A stretch of DNA of 64,000 nucleotides from Allorhizobium pseudoryzae (GCF_011046245.1 NZ_CP049241.1:1814001-1878000), one strand, 5' to 3'. Shown: positions 7,847 through 17,130, counted from the stretch's first letter. Notes: generated by a model not told the origin, from the letters alone. A program made the numbers and translations.

Positions 7847-8452
7847 ATGAATGATGTGACCACGCAGCCGGCCGACGCCGCCAGACAGGACAATGTCGGG
7901 AAGATTCTCGATGCGGCGGAGCGTCTCTTCAAGCATTACGGTTATGCCAAGACCAACGTCGCGGACATCGCCCGTGAGCTGTCGATGTCGTCCGCGAATA
8001 TCTACCGCTTCTTTTCCTCCAAGGCGGAAATCCACCAGGCGCTCGCACGGCGCATGCTGGGTGCGCAATATGCGGTGGTGAAGGACAATGCTTTCGGTCC
8101 GGGGTCTGCTGAAGAGCGGTTGAAGAGCCATCTGATCCTCGTGCACCGGATGACCGTTGAGACCATGCTCGACGAGGAAAAGGTGCATGAAATGGTGTTG
8201 GTCGCCATCGATCAGCAGTGGCCGGTGATCGAGGAGCATCTTGGCCGCATGCGGATGCTGGTCGCTCACATCATTGAAGATGGCATCCGGGCTGGCGAGT
8301 TTCGTGCGCAGGATCCGGTCCTGGCAGCGGAATGCTTTCTCTGTTGCGGCGTGACCCTGTGCCACCCGCAACTGGTGGCCAAGAAGATTTCTCACGATGA
8401 AATCGTGACGCCGGACTCGTTGGCGGACTTCGTGATCAGGGCATTGAAATAG
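7847..8452 (+). CDS. TetR/AcrR family transcriptional regulator
   Basis: 201 residues. The N-terminal helix-turn-helix (ILDAAERLFKHYGYAKTNVADIARELSMSSANIYRFFSSK) is typical of TetR; the C-terminal ligand-binding half is all-helical and includes a Cys pair (ECFLCCGVTLC). It lies directly upstream of, and co-oriented with, RND adaptor and pump genes (45-nt gap), so it most likely represses this efflux operon and itself through the 42-bp palindrome at 7795-7836. ATG 7847 is used; a TTG at 7835 lies inside the operator. The inducer is unknown. Confidence 0.9.
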   Translation: MNDVTTQPADAARQDNVGKILDAAERLFKHYGYAKTNVADIARELSMSSANIYRFFSSKAEIHQALARRMLGAQYAVVKDNAFGPGSAEERLKSHLILVHRMTVETMLDEEKVHEMVLVAIDQQWPVIEEHLGRMRMLVAHIIEDGIRAGEFRAQDPVLAAECFLCCGVTLCHPQLVAKKISHDEIVTPDSLADFVIRALK

Positions 8453-8497
8453 TCATCATCGGCCCTGTAGGCCATCGTTTCGGGAAGGAAGCCGCTT

Positions 8498-9634
8498 ATG
8501 TCGGTAAAGGGGTTTGCGAACTGGAAGAGCCTTGCGCTCAGTCTTGCCCTCTTGGGGCTTGCCGGCTGCAATCAGGAAAAGACGGAAGCACCGGAGGTGG
8601 TCCGTCCGGTCAAGGTGGTCGAGGTCACGAAGCCAGACGAAGGGCGGGTCCTGCAATATTCAGGCTCCATCCGCGCCCGCACCGAAATTGCCATGGGCTT
8701 CCGCGTCGATGGCAAGGTCACCAAGCGGCTCGTCGATGTGGGCCAGCGCGTGAAGCCGGGCGATGTTCTCGCCAGGCTCGACCCTATTGATTACGAACTT
8801 TCGGTCCAGCAGGCGCAGGCACAGCTCGCTTCGGCGGAAAAGCAGGTGGAGATTTCCAGGCTCGCGCTCAACCGCGCGCAGATCCTGCAGGAAAAAAGCA
8901 TCACCTCGCAATCGACACTGGAGCAGAGCCAGCTTTCGTATGATCAGGCCGTCGCCTCCCGCGATGCGGCGAAATCCTCTCTCGAACAGGCTCAGAATCG
9001 CGTCGCGTATACGGTGCTGACCTCCGATGTCGATGGCATCGTCACGGCTACGAGCGCGGAAGCTGGTCAGGTGGTTGCGGCCGGCGCCTCCGTCGTCACC
9101 GTTGCCCAGGACGGTGCCAAGGAGGTGGCGATTGCGGTGCCGGAGACCGATATCGGCGAGTTCCGCGTCGGCAAGACCGTACAGGCCGGGTTCTGGTCTC
9201 ACTCCAGCCTCGCGCTTCAGGGCAAGGTCCGGGAAATCGCCGGCAGCGCCGACAGCCAGTCACGCACCTTCGCGGTGCGGATCAGCCTGCCCGATGATCC
9301 GAGCGTGCTTCTGGGGATGACGGCCAGCATTTCCGTTAAAACAGACGACGCGAAACCGGCGTTCGTATTGCCTATCGCCGCGCTGTCCCGCCAGGGGGAC
9401 CAGTCGGTGGTGTGGCTGGTGGACCGCCAGACGGAAACGGTGAAGCCACATCCTGTGACCGTTGCCGGCTTTACGGGCGAGGGTGTTCGCGTCACGACAG
9501 GAATTTCCACGGGCGACCTGGTGGTTGCCGCCGGCACGCAGTTCATGCGCGAAGACATGAAGGTGCGCCTCTACGAGGGCGACATGCGCAGTGCGCAGGA
9601 GCCTCAGGCTCCCGTCTCCTTGACGCAGTCCTGA
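8498..9634 (+). CDS. RND efflux periplasmic adaptor (membrane fusion) lipoprotein
   Basis: 378 residues. A lipoprotein signal ends in LAGC (predicted lipidated Cys24). A barrel-sandwich/lipoyl segment (VDGKVTKRLVDVGQRVKPGDVLARLDP), an alpha-helical hairpin rich in Gln/Glu (about 100-160), the second lipoyl half (VDGIVTATSAEAGQVVAAG) and a beta-barrel follow: the HlyD/AcrA layout. It bridges the inner-membrane RND pump encoded 31 nt downstream to an outer-membrane channel. No TolC-like gene is nearby, so a distant channel must be shared. Preceded by a GGAAGGA-like ribosome binding site. Confidence 0.92.
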   Translation: MSVKGFANWKSLALSLALLGLAGCNQEKTEAPEVVRPVKVVEVTKPDEGRVLQYSGSIRARTEIAMGFRVDGKVTKRLVDVGQRVKPGDVLARLDPIDYELSVQQAQAQLASAEKQVEISRLALNRAQILQEKSITSQSTLEQSQLSYDQAVASRDAAKSSLEQAQNRVAYTVLTSDVDGIVTATSAEAGQVVAAGASVVTVAQDGAKEVAIAVPETDIGEFRVGKTVQAGFWSHSSLALQGKVREIAGSADSQSRTFAVRISLPDDPSVLLGMTASISVKTDDAKPAFVLPIAALSRQGDQSVVWLVDRQTETVKPHPVTVAGFTGEGVRVTTGISTGDLVVAAGTQFMREDMKVRLYEGDMRSAQEPQAPVSLTQS

Positions 9635-9665
9635 CCCTCGTCGTCCAGCACAGGAAACCGCCGCC

Positions 9666-12600
9666 ATGAGTTCTTCTGACAAGACGGGTTCTTCCGACAA
9701 GACGGACCCAAAGAAACAGTCCTTCAACCTTTCCCGCTGGGCGATTGCGCATCCCAGCATCGGTCGTTTCCTGTTCGGGCTGATCATCATCATCGGTGGT
9801 CTCGGCATCATGAACATGGGCCAGAAGGAAGATCCTGATTTCACCTTTCGCGTGATGGTGGTGCAGGCCGTCTGGCCGGGCGCCTCCATCGAGGAAATGC
9901 AGGACCAGGTCGTCAACAAGATCGAGCGAAAGCTGCAGGAAACCCCGCATCTCGACTGGGTGAAGTCCTATACGCGCGCCGGCGCCTCGATCACGACGAT
10001 CCAGATCAAGGGCGATACGAACGCTGCCGAGGTGAAGGATGCCTTCTACCAGGTGCGCAAGAAGATCGGCGACATCGAGCAGGACCTGCCGAGCGATCTG
10101 CTCGGACCCTATTTCAATGACGAATTCGGCGATACCTACATCACGCTCCACGCCATCACCGGCGACGGGTATTCCTATCCGGAGTTGAAGGATTTCGCCA
10201 TCAAGGCGCGCGACATGCTGCTCGCCACCAAGGGGGTCGAGAAGGTCTCCATCCTGGGCGACCAGCCGGAACGCATCTACATCGACATCTCCTCCAAGGC
10301 ACTGGCCGAGCGGAAGCTGACGCTGAACGACATTCGCGACGCGCTCACCGGTCAGAACGAGATCGATCCCGCCGGCAGCGTCCATACCGCGACGCGCTCC
10401 GTGCGCATCTCGGTCGAGGGCGGCGTGCGCACGCCGGAAGATGTGCGCGAACTGCGCATCCGCAGCGGCAACCAGGTGTTTCGTCTCGGCGATATTGCCA
10501 CCGTTTCGCGCGGGCTGATCGAGCCCTACGACCGGAAATTCCGCTTCAACGGCAAGGACGCCGTCGAAGTCGGCGTCGTCATGCAGAACGGCTACAAGGT
10601 CACCGATGTTGGCACCTGGGTCGAGGAGACCTATCAGCGCTTCGAAAACGCGCTGCCGGTCGGCGTCTCGGTCGAGCAGATCGCCAACCAGCCGGAAGTG
10701 GTGCACGAAGCGATCGGCGAGTTCACGCAGGCGCTCTTGGAAGCGCTCGTCATCGTGCTGGTCGTCTCGTTGCTGTCGATCGGCTGGCGGTCCGGCATCG
10801 TGATCGCCATCACCATTCCGCTCGTGCTCGCCGCAACGCTTGCCATCATGTACGAGCTTGGCATTGAATTGCAGCGCATCTCGCTCGGCGCGCTTATCAT
10901 CGCGCTCGGTCTTTTGGTCGATGACGCGATGATCGTCGTGGAGATGATGGAGCGGAAGCTGGAGGAGGGGCTGGAAAAGCTCGACGCCGCCACCTTCGCC
11001 TATTCCTCCACCGCCTTCCCGATGCTGACGGGAACGCTGATCACCACCGCGGGCTTCATTCCCGTCGGTTTTGCGGATTCCACGGCGGGCGAATATGTGC
11101 GTTCGCTCTTCTATGTCGTGGGTATCGCGCTGGTCACATCCTGGTTCGTGGCGGTCTACTTCACGCCCTGGCTTGGCTACATGATCCTGAAGCAGCGGGC
11201 GCATGCCGGCACGCATCACGATGTCTATGACACCCGCTTCTATCGTGGCCTGAGAGGGACCGTCGCCTGGTGCGTCCGTCACCGGCTCGTCGTGTTGATG
11301 GCGACCCTGCTCACCTTTGGCACCAGCCTCTGGGCCTTCCAGTTCATTCCGCAGAGCTTCTTCCCGCAGTCCTCACGCCCGGAAATCCTGGTCGACATGT
11401 GGTTGCCGGAGGGTACTGCGATCGAAGAGGTGGAACGCCAGGCGAAGGCGCTGGAAACCCGGATCATGGATGATCCCGACAAGAAGTTCGTCGCCACCTT
11501 CATTGGTGAAGGTGCGCCGCGCTTCTTCCTGCCGCTCGACCAGCAGCTGCGCAATCCGAACTTTGCCCAGCTCCTGGTGATGTCGAACGGGCTCGAAGAG
11601 CGCGAGCGGATGATCGTCAAGCTGCGGAAGATCCTGGCGGAAGACTTCCCCACGGTCCGCAGCAAGGTGGATCGCCTGTTCCTCGGCCCGCCCGTCGGCT
11701 GGGCCGTGCAGATGCGCGTGACCGGTCCGGATCGTGCCGAAGTTCAGAAGATCGCCGATCAGGTGAAGCAGCGTTTCCATGAAAACCCGCTGCTTGGCAC
11801 GATCCACGACGACTGGCTGGAGCCGGTGACGGTGATGAAGCTGGTCATCGACCAGGACCGCGCCCGGGCGCTGGGTGTCTCCTCGCAGCGTGTCCGCCAG
11901 ATGCTCTACGCGGCCGTCACCGGTGCCGAGCTTGGCCAGTTCCGCGACGGGGAGGAAACCGTGTCGATCGTCGCCCGTGAGCCGGATCAGACCCGCAAGC
12001 TCCTGACGGCGGTGGAAAGCGTCTATATTCCGACCGATAGCGGCGCCTTCGTGCCGGTCTCGCAGATCGCCCGCGTGGTGCCGGTGCAGGAAAACGGGAT
12101 CGAATGGCGGCGCGACCGCCTGCCGACCGTCACCGTGAAGGCCACCGTGCCGGATGGCATCGAGCCGAACGATCTGGCGATGAAGATGTACCAGGGCATG
12201 GCGGATCTGCGCAGCAGCCTGCCGGTCGGCTACAAGGTCGAGATCCAGGGCGGCGCGGAAGATGCTGCCGAGAGCCAGATGTCGATTGCCGCCAAGGCAC
12301 CGGTCATGCTCTTCGTCATCCTGGTCCTGCTGATGATCCAGCTGCAGCATTTCGGCAAGGCGATGCTGGTGCTCGCCACCGGTCCGCTCGGCATCATCGG
12401 GGCGGCGGCAGCGCTGCTGATCACCGGTGCGCCCTTCGGCTTCGTTGCCATCCTCGGCGTGATTGCACTGCTCGGCATCATCATCCGCAACTCGATCATC
12501 CTGGTGGACCAGATCGATCAGGATATCGCGACCGGCATGGCGCGGCGGGAGGCGATCGTCGGCGCTGCCGTGCGGCGCTTCCGGCCGATCATGCTGACGG

Positions 12601-12836
12601 CGCTGGTGGCGGTTCTGGCGCTGATCCCGATCTCGCGCGGGCTGTTCTGGGGGCCGCTCGCCTATGCCATGATGGGCGGCATCCTGGTGGCCACGCTGCT
12701 CACCATCCTCGTGCTGCCGGCCGGTTATGCGCTCTTCTTCGGTCGCGAACCGAAAGGTGCCAAGCAGTCCTCCGGAGACAATGACGACCGGCCGCATGAG
12801 CAGCCGCCGGTCGGGATGAACCCGGCGGCGGAATGA
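9666..12836 (+). CDS. RND multidrug/solute efflux transporter, inner-membrane pump
   Basis: 1056 residues, the normal size for an AcrB/HAE family pump. There is one N-terminal membrane helix (about 33-50), a large periplasmic loop (about 55-350), a helix bundle (about 355-560), a second loop and a C-terminal bundle (about 880-1040). The TM4 proton-relay pair is seen as Asp419-Asp420 in GLLVDDAMIVVE. The family exports drugs, detergents or metabolites using the proton gradient, and the substrate cannot be told from sequence. The N-terminal 25 residues are Ser/Lys/Asp-rich with a near-repeat (SSDKTGSSDKTD). It is the last gene of the tetR-adaptor-pump unit. Confidence 0.93.
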   Translation: MSSSDKTGSSDKTDPKKQSFNLSRWAIAHPSIGRFLFGLIIIIGGLGIMNMGQKEDPDFTFRVMVVQAVWPGASIEEMQDQVVNKIERKLQETPHLDWVKSYTRAGASITTIQIKGDTNAAEVKDAFYQVRKKIGDIEQDLPSDLLGPYFNDEFGDTYITLHAITGDGYSYPELKDFAIKARDMLLATKGVEKVSILGDQPERIYIDISSKALAERKLTLNDIRDALTGQNEIDPAGSVHTATRSVRISVEGGVRTPEDVRELRIRSGNQVFRLGDIATVSRGLIEPYDRKFRFNGKDAVEVGVVMQNGYKVTDVGTWVEETYQRFENALPVGVSVEQIANQPEVVHEAIGEFTQALLEALVIVLVVSLLSIGWRSGIVIAITIPLVLAATLAIMYELGIELQRISLGALIIALGLLVDDAMIVVEMMERKLEEGLEKLDAATFAYSSTAFPMLTGTLITTAGFIPVGFADSTAGEYVRSLFYVVGIALVTSWFVAVYFTPWLGYMILKQRAHAGTHHDVYDTRFYRGLRGTVAWCVRHRLVVLMATLLTFGTSLWAFQFIPQSFFPQSSRPEILVDMWLPEGTAIEEVERQAKALETRIMDDPDKKFVATFIGEGAPRFFLPLDQQLRNPNFAQLLVMSNGLEERERMIVKLRKILAEDFPTVRSKVDRLFLGPPVGWAVQMRVTGPDRAEVQKIADQVKQRFHENPLLGTIHDDWLEPVTVMKLVIDQDRARALGVSSQRVRQMLYAAVTGAELGQFRDGEETVSIVAREPDQTRKLLTAVESVYIPTDSGAFVPVSQIARVVPVQENGIEWRRDRLPTVTVKATVPDGIEPNDLAMKMYQGMADLRSSLPVGYKVEIQGGAEDAAESQMSIAAKAPVMLFVILVLLMIQLQHFGKAMLVLATGPLGIIGAAAALLITGAPFGFVAILGVIALLGIIIRNSIILVDQIDQDIATGMARREAIVGAAVRRFRPIMLTALVAVLALIPISRGLFWGPLAYAMMGGILVATLLTILVLPAGYALFFGREPKGAKQSSGDNDDRPHEQPPVGMNPAAE

Positions 12837-12880
12837 GCTTGAGCCGGTGGCGGCGCACCCCTGCCGCCTCCCGCTCGGTG

Positions 12881-12914
12881 CGATGCCCATTCCAGTTACT
12901 TGGAATGGGCATCG
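12881..12914. terminator. Stem-loop after the RND operon
   Basis: Perfect 14-bp inverted repeat (12881-12894 / 12901-12914) with a 6-nt loop, 44 nt after the pump stop codon. There is no T run, so it may be a factor-assisted terminator, a 3' stabiliser or a protein site. Confidence 0.5.
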
Positions 12915-13004
12915 CCGTTCTCTTGCGGAATGAGTGGAAATTTCCCATTCGGCCATTTGTGGCAGGTTTGTGGTTCCTCGCCTCACGCCGGCGCGGGCAC
13001 TAGA

Positions 13005-13030
13005 CTCCGGTCAAATGAACTCGACCGGAG
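13005..13030 (+). promoter_or_regulatory. Hairpin sequestering the ribosome binding site of the sulfate-binding protein gene
   Basis: Perfect 8-bp stem CTCCGGTC (13005-13012) / GACCGGAG (13023-13030) with a 10-nt loop. The right arm contains the GGAG Shine-Dalgarno (13027-13030), 6 nt before the ATG at 13037, so folding would hide it. Confidence 0.5.
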
Positions 13031-13036
13031 AATTCC

Positions 13037-14023
13037 ATGAACCGCTTCCTGATCCTCGGCACCGCGCTTGCGGCCCTCATCACCGGGCCCGCCTTTGCGC
13101 AGGAGCCGAACAAGCTGTTGAACGCCTCCTATGATATTGCGCGCGAACTCTTCGCTGCGGAAAACGAAGCCTTCATCAAGGTCCATCCGGGTGTCACCAT
13201 CGATCAGTCGCATGCCGGCACGTCGAAGCAGGCCCGTGCCATCGTCGAGGGTCTGGAGGCGGACGTTGTCACCTTCAACCAGGTGACGGATATCGACTTC
13301 CTGGTGAAGCAGGGTTTCGTGTCGAAGGACTGGCAGAAGGATTTCCCCAACAGCGCGTCGCCCTTCTATTCCTTCCCGTCCTTTCTGGTGCGTGCGGGCA
13401 ACCCGAAGAACATCAAGGACTGGAACGATCTCGTTCGTGACGATGTGAAGGTGGTCTTCCCGAACCCGAAGACCTCGGGCAATGCCCGCTACACCTATCT
13501 GGCGGCCACCGCCTATGCCCGCGAAGCCTTTGGCGGCGACGAGGAGAAGGTCGAGGCCTTCGTGAAGAAGATTTTTGACAACGTGCCCGTCTTCGACACC
13601 GGCGGCCGCGCGGCAACCACGACCTTCGTCGAGCGCCAGATCGGCGACGTGCTGATCACCTTCGAGGCGGAGACCCGCGGGATTGCCAAGCAGTATGGCG
13701 CCGACAAGGTGGAGAGCGTCATCCCGTCCGTTTCGCTGCTTGCCGAATTCCCGGTCGCCGTGGTCGACAAGGTTGCCAAGAAGCACGGCACGGAGACGCT
13801 CGCCAAGACCTATCTCGATTTCCTCTATTCGGAAGAGGGTCAGCGCGTTGCCGCCCAGTTCGGCCACCGCGTGCATGACGAGAAGGTCAAGGCCGAGTTT
13901 TCCAAGGAGTTCCCGGAGATCCGCCTCGTGAAGGTGGATGACGTCTTCGGTGGCTGGGACAAGGTGCAGAAGGAGCATTTTGCTTCGGGTGCCGCGCTCG
14001 ACAAGCTGTATGGCAGCCGCTAA
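13037..14023 (+). CDS. sbp: Sulfate/thiosulfate ABC transporter periplasmic binding protein
   Basis: 328 residues with a Sec signal peptide cut after GPAFA (about residue 21). The mature protein starts EPNKLLNASYDIARELF and has VTIDQSHAGTSKQARAIVEGLEADVVTFN and FPNPKTSGNARYTYLAA, which are hallmarks of the Sbp/CysP family binding oxyanions such as sulfate. It is the first gene of an sbp-cysT-cysW-cysA operon for sulfur assimilation. Its translation start is immediately downstream of a potential SD-hiding hairpin, and a terminator-like hairpin follows the gene. Together these could set the excess of binding protein over permease. Confidence 0.95.
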   Translation: MNRFLILGTALAALITGPAFAQEPNKLLNASYDIARELFAAENEAFIKVHPGVTIDQSHAGTSKQARAIVEGLEADVVTFNQVTDIDFLVKQGFVSKDWQKDFPNSASPFYSFPSFLVRAGNPKNIKDWNDLVRDDVKVVFPNPKTSGNARYTYLAATAYAREAFGGDEEKVEAFVKKIFDNVPVFDTGGRAATTTFVERQIGDVLITFEAETRGIAKQYGADKVESVIPSVSLLAEFPVAVVDKVAKKHGTETLAKTYLDFLYSEEGQRVAAQFGHRVHDEKVKAEFSKEFPEIRLVKVDDVFGGWDKVQKEHFASGAALDKLYGSR

Positions 14024-14047
14024 TCGCCACTCCCATGAATGGATTGC

Positions 14048-14071
14048 AGCCCGGCGGTTGAACGCCGGGCT
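14048..14071 (+). terminator. Intercistronic hairpin between sbp and cysT
   Basis: 9-bp GC-rich perfect stem (14048-14056 / 14063-14071), 6-nt loop, followed by TCT only. It is likely an attenuator or 3' mRNA stabiliser, which would allow more binding protein than permease. Confidence 0.6.
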
Positions 14072-14074
14072 TCT

Positions 14075-14920
14075 ATGTTGAAGGCGGGAACAGCATCCGT
14101 GAAACGCAATGTCCTTCCCGGGCTGCGCCTGTCGCTCGGGGTCACTCTCTTCTATGTCGGCCTGATCGTGCTTTTGCCGCTCGCGGCACTTGCCGTGAAG
14201 GCCGCCAGCCTTGGTCCCTCCGAATACTGGGCGATCGTATCGTCGCCGCGTTCCGTGGCGAGCTATAAGGTCACGGTGCTGGCCGCCCTTGGCGCCACCA
14301 TTTTCAACCTTTTGTTCGGCCTGGCGCTCGCCTGGGTGCTGACGCGCTACCGGTTTCCCGGCCGCCGGCTGGTGGATGCCATGGTGGACCTGCCCTTTGC
14401 CCTGCCAACGGCGGTTGCCGGCATTTCGTTGACGGCGCTTTTCTCCGCCAATGGCTGGTTCGGCTCTGTGCTGGCGCATCTCGGCATCACGGTCGCCTAC
14501 ACGCCGCTCGGCATCATGATTGCCATGTGCTTCACCAGCCTGCCCTTCATCGTGCGCACGGTGCAGCCGGTGCTGGAGGATCTCGATCCGGCGCTGGAAG
14601 AGGCGGCGCAATCGCTCGGCGGTTCGGACTGGACGATCTTCCGCAAGGTCATCCTGCCCCTGCTGACCCCGGCTTTGCTGGCCGGCACGTCGCTATCCTT
14701 TGCCCGCTCGCTCGGCGAGTTCGGCGCCATCATTTTCATTGCCGGCAACCAGCCGATGTCGACGGAAATCACCGCACTCCTGATCTTCATCCGGCTGGAG
14801 GAATATGACTACCAGGCGGCGGCGGCGATTGCCTCTGTGCTGTTGATCACCGCCTTCGTGATGCTCGCCATCACCAACTGGATGCAGGCGCGGGCGCTGC
14901 GCTATACGGTGAAGGGATAA
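14075..14920 (+). CDS. cysT: Sulfate ABC transporter permease CysT
   Basis: About 281 residues from ATG 14075. GTG 14099 (VKRNVLPGLRLSLGVTL) is an alternative, and an ATG at 14039 is rejected because it lies before the intercistronic hairpin. There are six hydrophobic helices and the EAA loop EEAAQSLGGSDWTIFRKVILPLL, which docks on the ATPase. FARSLGEFGAIIFIAGNQP is characteristic of the CysT/CysW family. It forms the membrane channel with CysW. It ends 4 nt before cysW. Confidence 0.93.
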   Translation: MLKAGTASVKRNVLPGLRLSLGVTLFYVGLIVLLPLAALAVKAASLGPSEYWAIVSSPRSVASYKVTVLAALGATIFNLLFGLALAWVLTRYRFPGRRLVDAMVDLPFALPTAVAGISLTALFSANGWFGSVLAHLGITVAYTPLGIMIAMCFTSLPFIVRTVQPVLEDLDPALEEAAQSLGGSDWTIFRKVILPLLTPALLAGTSLSFARSLGEFGAIIFIAGNQPMSTEITALLIFIRLEEYDYQAAAAIASVLLITAFVMLAITNWMQARALRYTVKG

Positions 14921-14924
14921 GCCC

Positions 14925-15812
14925 ATGATTGATACCCACCACCGCCGCAAGCCGCCGCGCGTCGGCGATCAACCACTCTTCCGCCGCACGCTGATCGGCA
15001 TCGTCCTGATCCTCGGCGCGCTGCTGATCCTCGCGCCGCTCGTCATCATCGGCGTCGAAGCCTTTTCCAAGGGCTGGCAGACCTATATCGCGACACTCGA
15101 TCATCCCGATACGCGCCATGCGATCATGATGACGGTACTGACGGCGCTGATTGCGGTGCCGATCAACACCGCCTTCGGCATCGCCGCGGCCTGGTCGATC
15201 ACCAAGTTCGATTTCATCGGCAAACGCCTGCTTCTGGTGCTGATCGAAATCCCCTTTTCGGTGTCGCCGATCGTCGCCGGCGTTGCCTATCTCTTCGTCT
15301 ACGGCCTGCAGGGCCTGTTCGGCGACTTTTTCGATGCGCATGACATCAAGATCCTGTTCGCCCTGCCGGGCATCGTTCTGGCCTCGATGTTCGTGACCGC
15401 CCCCTTCGTGGCGCGCGAGCTCATCCCGCTGATGCAGGCGCAGGGGCGGGATCTGGAGGAGGCGGCCACCTCGCTTGGCGCCTCCGGCTGGCGCACCTTC
15501 CTCGCGGTCACGCTGCCGAACGTGAAGTGGGCGCTGCTTTATGGCGTCGTTCTCTGCAATGCGCGCGTGATGGGCGAGTTCGGCGCCGTCTCGATCGTGT
15601 CGGGCAATATTCGCGGCCAGACCAATACGCTGCCGCTGCATATCGAACTTCTCTACCATGATTATCAGGCCGCTGGCGCCTTTGCCTCCGCCTCCATTCT
15701 GGCGCTGCTCGCCGTCGTCACCATCATTGCCAAGGTGGCGCTGGAGCGCCGCGGCGCCGGCCGCCGTAAGGCCCTCGGCACTGACGCCGTCCCTCAAGGA
15801 AACCGTCCATGA
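14925..15812 (+). CDS. cysW: Sulfate ABC transporter permease CysW
   Basis: 295 residues with six predicted membrane helices. The EAA motif is EEAATSLGASGWRTFLAVTLPNV and the family block RVMGEFGAVSIVSGNIRGQT is present. It pairs with CysT. The last 4 nt overlap the start of cysA (ATGA), indicating translational coupling. Confidence 0.94.
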   Translation: MIDTHHRRKPPRVGDQPLFRRTLIGIVLILGALLILAPLVIIGVEAFSKGWQTYIATLDHPDTRHAIMMTVLTALIAVPINTAFGIAAAWSITKFDFIGKRLLLVLIEIPFSVSPIVAGVAYLFVYGLQGLFGDFFDAHDIKILFALPGIVLASMFVTAPFVARELIPLMQAQGRDLEEAATSLGASGWRTFLAVTLPNVKWALLYGVVLCNARVMGEFGAVSIVSGNIRGQTNTLPLHIELLYHDYQAAGAFASASILALLAVVTIIAKVALERRGAGRRKALGTDAVPQGNRP

Positions 15813-16831
15813 AGATCCGCCTCGACAATGTCATCAAGACCTTCGACACCTTCCGCGCCGTGCACGGTGTGTCGCTGGAGATCGAAAGCGGCGAGCTGGT
15901 GGCGCTTCTCGGTCCGTCCGGGTCCGGCAAGACGACGATCCTGCGCATGGTCGCCGGTCTCGAATATGCCGATGGCGGGCACATCTATTTCGGCGAGCAG
16001 GATGCGACGGACATTCCGGTGCGCGACCGCGGCGTCGGCTTCGTCTTCCAGCACTATGCGCTCTTTCCGCACATGACGGTGGCGGAGAACATCGGCTTCG
16101 GCATGAGCGTGTCGAAGGTGAAGCGCAGCAAAGCGGAGATTTTCGAGCGGGTCACACAGCTTTTGAAGCTGGTGCGCCTGGAAGGGCTCGGCGACCGTTT
16201 CCCCGGCCAGATCTCCGGCGGCCAGCGGCAGCGCGTGGCGCTCGCCCGTGCGCTCGCCGTCGATCCCAAGGTGCTGCTGCTCGATGAACCCTTCGGCGCG
16301 CTCGACGCCAATGTGCGCCACGACCTGCGCCGCTGGTTGCGCGAGATCCACCAGGAACTCGGCATCACCACGATCTTCGTCACCCATGACCAGGAGGAGG
16401 CGCTCGATCTTGCCGATCGCGTCGTCATCCTGAAGGAGGGCAAGATCGTCCAGCAGGGGACGCCGCAGGCGGTCTGCCGCGACCCGAAGGATGCCTTCGT
16501 GTTGAAGTTCCTCGGCGATGCCAACCGCCTGGCGGGCGAGGTCAAGGGAGGCCGGGCGATCGCCGGCGGTGCCGAGGTCGAGGCTCCAGGCGTGGCCGAT
16601 GGTCCGGCGGAAATCTTCGCCCGCCCGCGCGATCTCGATTGGTCGCTGCAGGGGCCGGGCGTGTCGGCCACCGTCACGCGGGTGCTGGATCGTCCGGGCG
16701 AGCGACGCGTGATCGCCTCTGCTGCCAGTGGCGAGGTGCTGGAATTTGATGTGGAACCCGAGCGGGAGATTGTTGCCGGCGAGGCAGGGTTCGTGACACT
16801 GCGCCGGGCCAAGGTGTTTGCGCTGGGGTGA
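15809..16831 (+). CDS. cysA: Sulfate ABC transporter ATP-binding protein CysA
   Basis: 340 residues. Walker A is GPSGSGKTT (about 37-45), the signature is ISGGQRQRVALARALA, Walker B is VLLLDEPFGALD, and the switch histidine lies in FVTHDQEEALDLAD. A C-terminal TOBE-like regulatory domain (about 240-340) includes ARPRDLDW. It energises sulfate import through CysT/CysW. It starts inside the cysW stop and is the last gene of the operon; palindromic repeats begin 14 nt after its stop. Confidence 0.95.
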   Translation: MKIRLDNVIKTFDTFRAVHGVSLEIESGELVALLGPSGSGKTTILRMVAGLEYADGGHIYFGEQDATDIPVRDRGVGFVFQHYALFPHMTVAENIGFGMSVSKVKRSKAEIFERVTQLLKLVRLEGLGDRFPGQISGGQRQRVALARALAVDPKVLLLDEPFGALDANVRHDLRRWLREIHQELGITTIFVTHDQEEALDLADRVVILKEGKIVQQGTPQAVCRDPKDAFVLKFLGDANRLAGEVKGGRAIAGGAEVEAPGVADGPAEIFARPRDLDWSLQGPGVSATVTRVLDRPGERRVIASAASGEVLEFDVEPEREIVAGEAGFVTLRRAKVFALG

Positions 16832-16844
16832 GGGTTGCGGGAAG

Positions 16845-17062
16845 CCCCTCACCCTAACCCTCTCCCCGCCAAACGGGGAGAGGGGACGTGCTCTCTTGAT
16901 GCGCTGCCATTTGCCGCAGCGCCACGGGTGTTAGCTTGAGGCGAAGAATCGTCCTGCCGAGGCGGCGTCCACCCTCCATGCTCCACGCTTCCTTGTCTCG
17001 CAGGCGGTGCGCCAAGCTCGTCCCCTCTCCCCGCCAAGCGGGGAGAGGGTTAGGGTGAGGGG
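16845..17062. repeat. Composite RIME-like intergenic palindromic element
   Basis: Two inverted copies of an approximately 43-bp unit (16845-16888 and 17020-17062; core CTCTCCCCGCC...GGGGAGAGG) flank about 130 bp. The same unit occurs at 51643 and 62052. There is no gene in 16832-17130; the rest is the terminator at 17077-17107. Confidence 0.7.
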
Positions 17063-17076
17063 CAAATCCGGGCACG

Positions 17077-17107
17077 AAAAAAAAGGCGCCGGTTTCCCGA
17101 CGCCTTT
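17077..17107 (-). terminator. Terminator of the succinate-semialdehyde dehydrogenase gene
   Basis: Stem AAAGGCG/CGCCTTT (17082-17088 / 17101-17107) with further pairing inside, followed on the minus strand by an eight-T run (17084-17077). It lies 24 nt past the stop at 17131. Confidence 0.75.
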
Positions 17108-17130
17108 CTTGATGGTCAGACAGCCTGACA

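Noticed and set aside
9543..11282. 579-codon frame antisense to the RND adaptor and pump; also 11373-12986 and 12983-14611
   Set aside because: Composition (Arg/His/Asp-rich, no motif) is typical of antisense shadows of GC-rich genes.
12961..13040. SAM-II or other known sulfur riboswitch upstream of the sulfate-binding gene
   Set aside because: Only a simple 8-bp hairpin is visible; I could not find the conserved pseudoknot elements, so only SD sequestration is claimed.
14039..14074. Upstream ATG of cysT at 14039
   Set aside because: It precedes a stable intercistronic hairpin and adds non-conserved residues; 14075 or 14099 is preferred.
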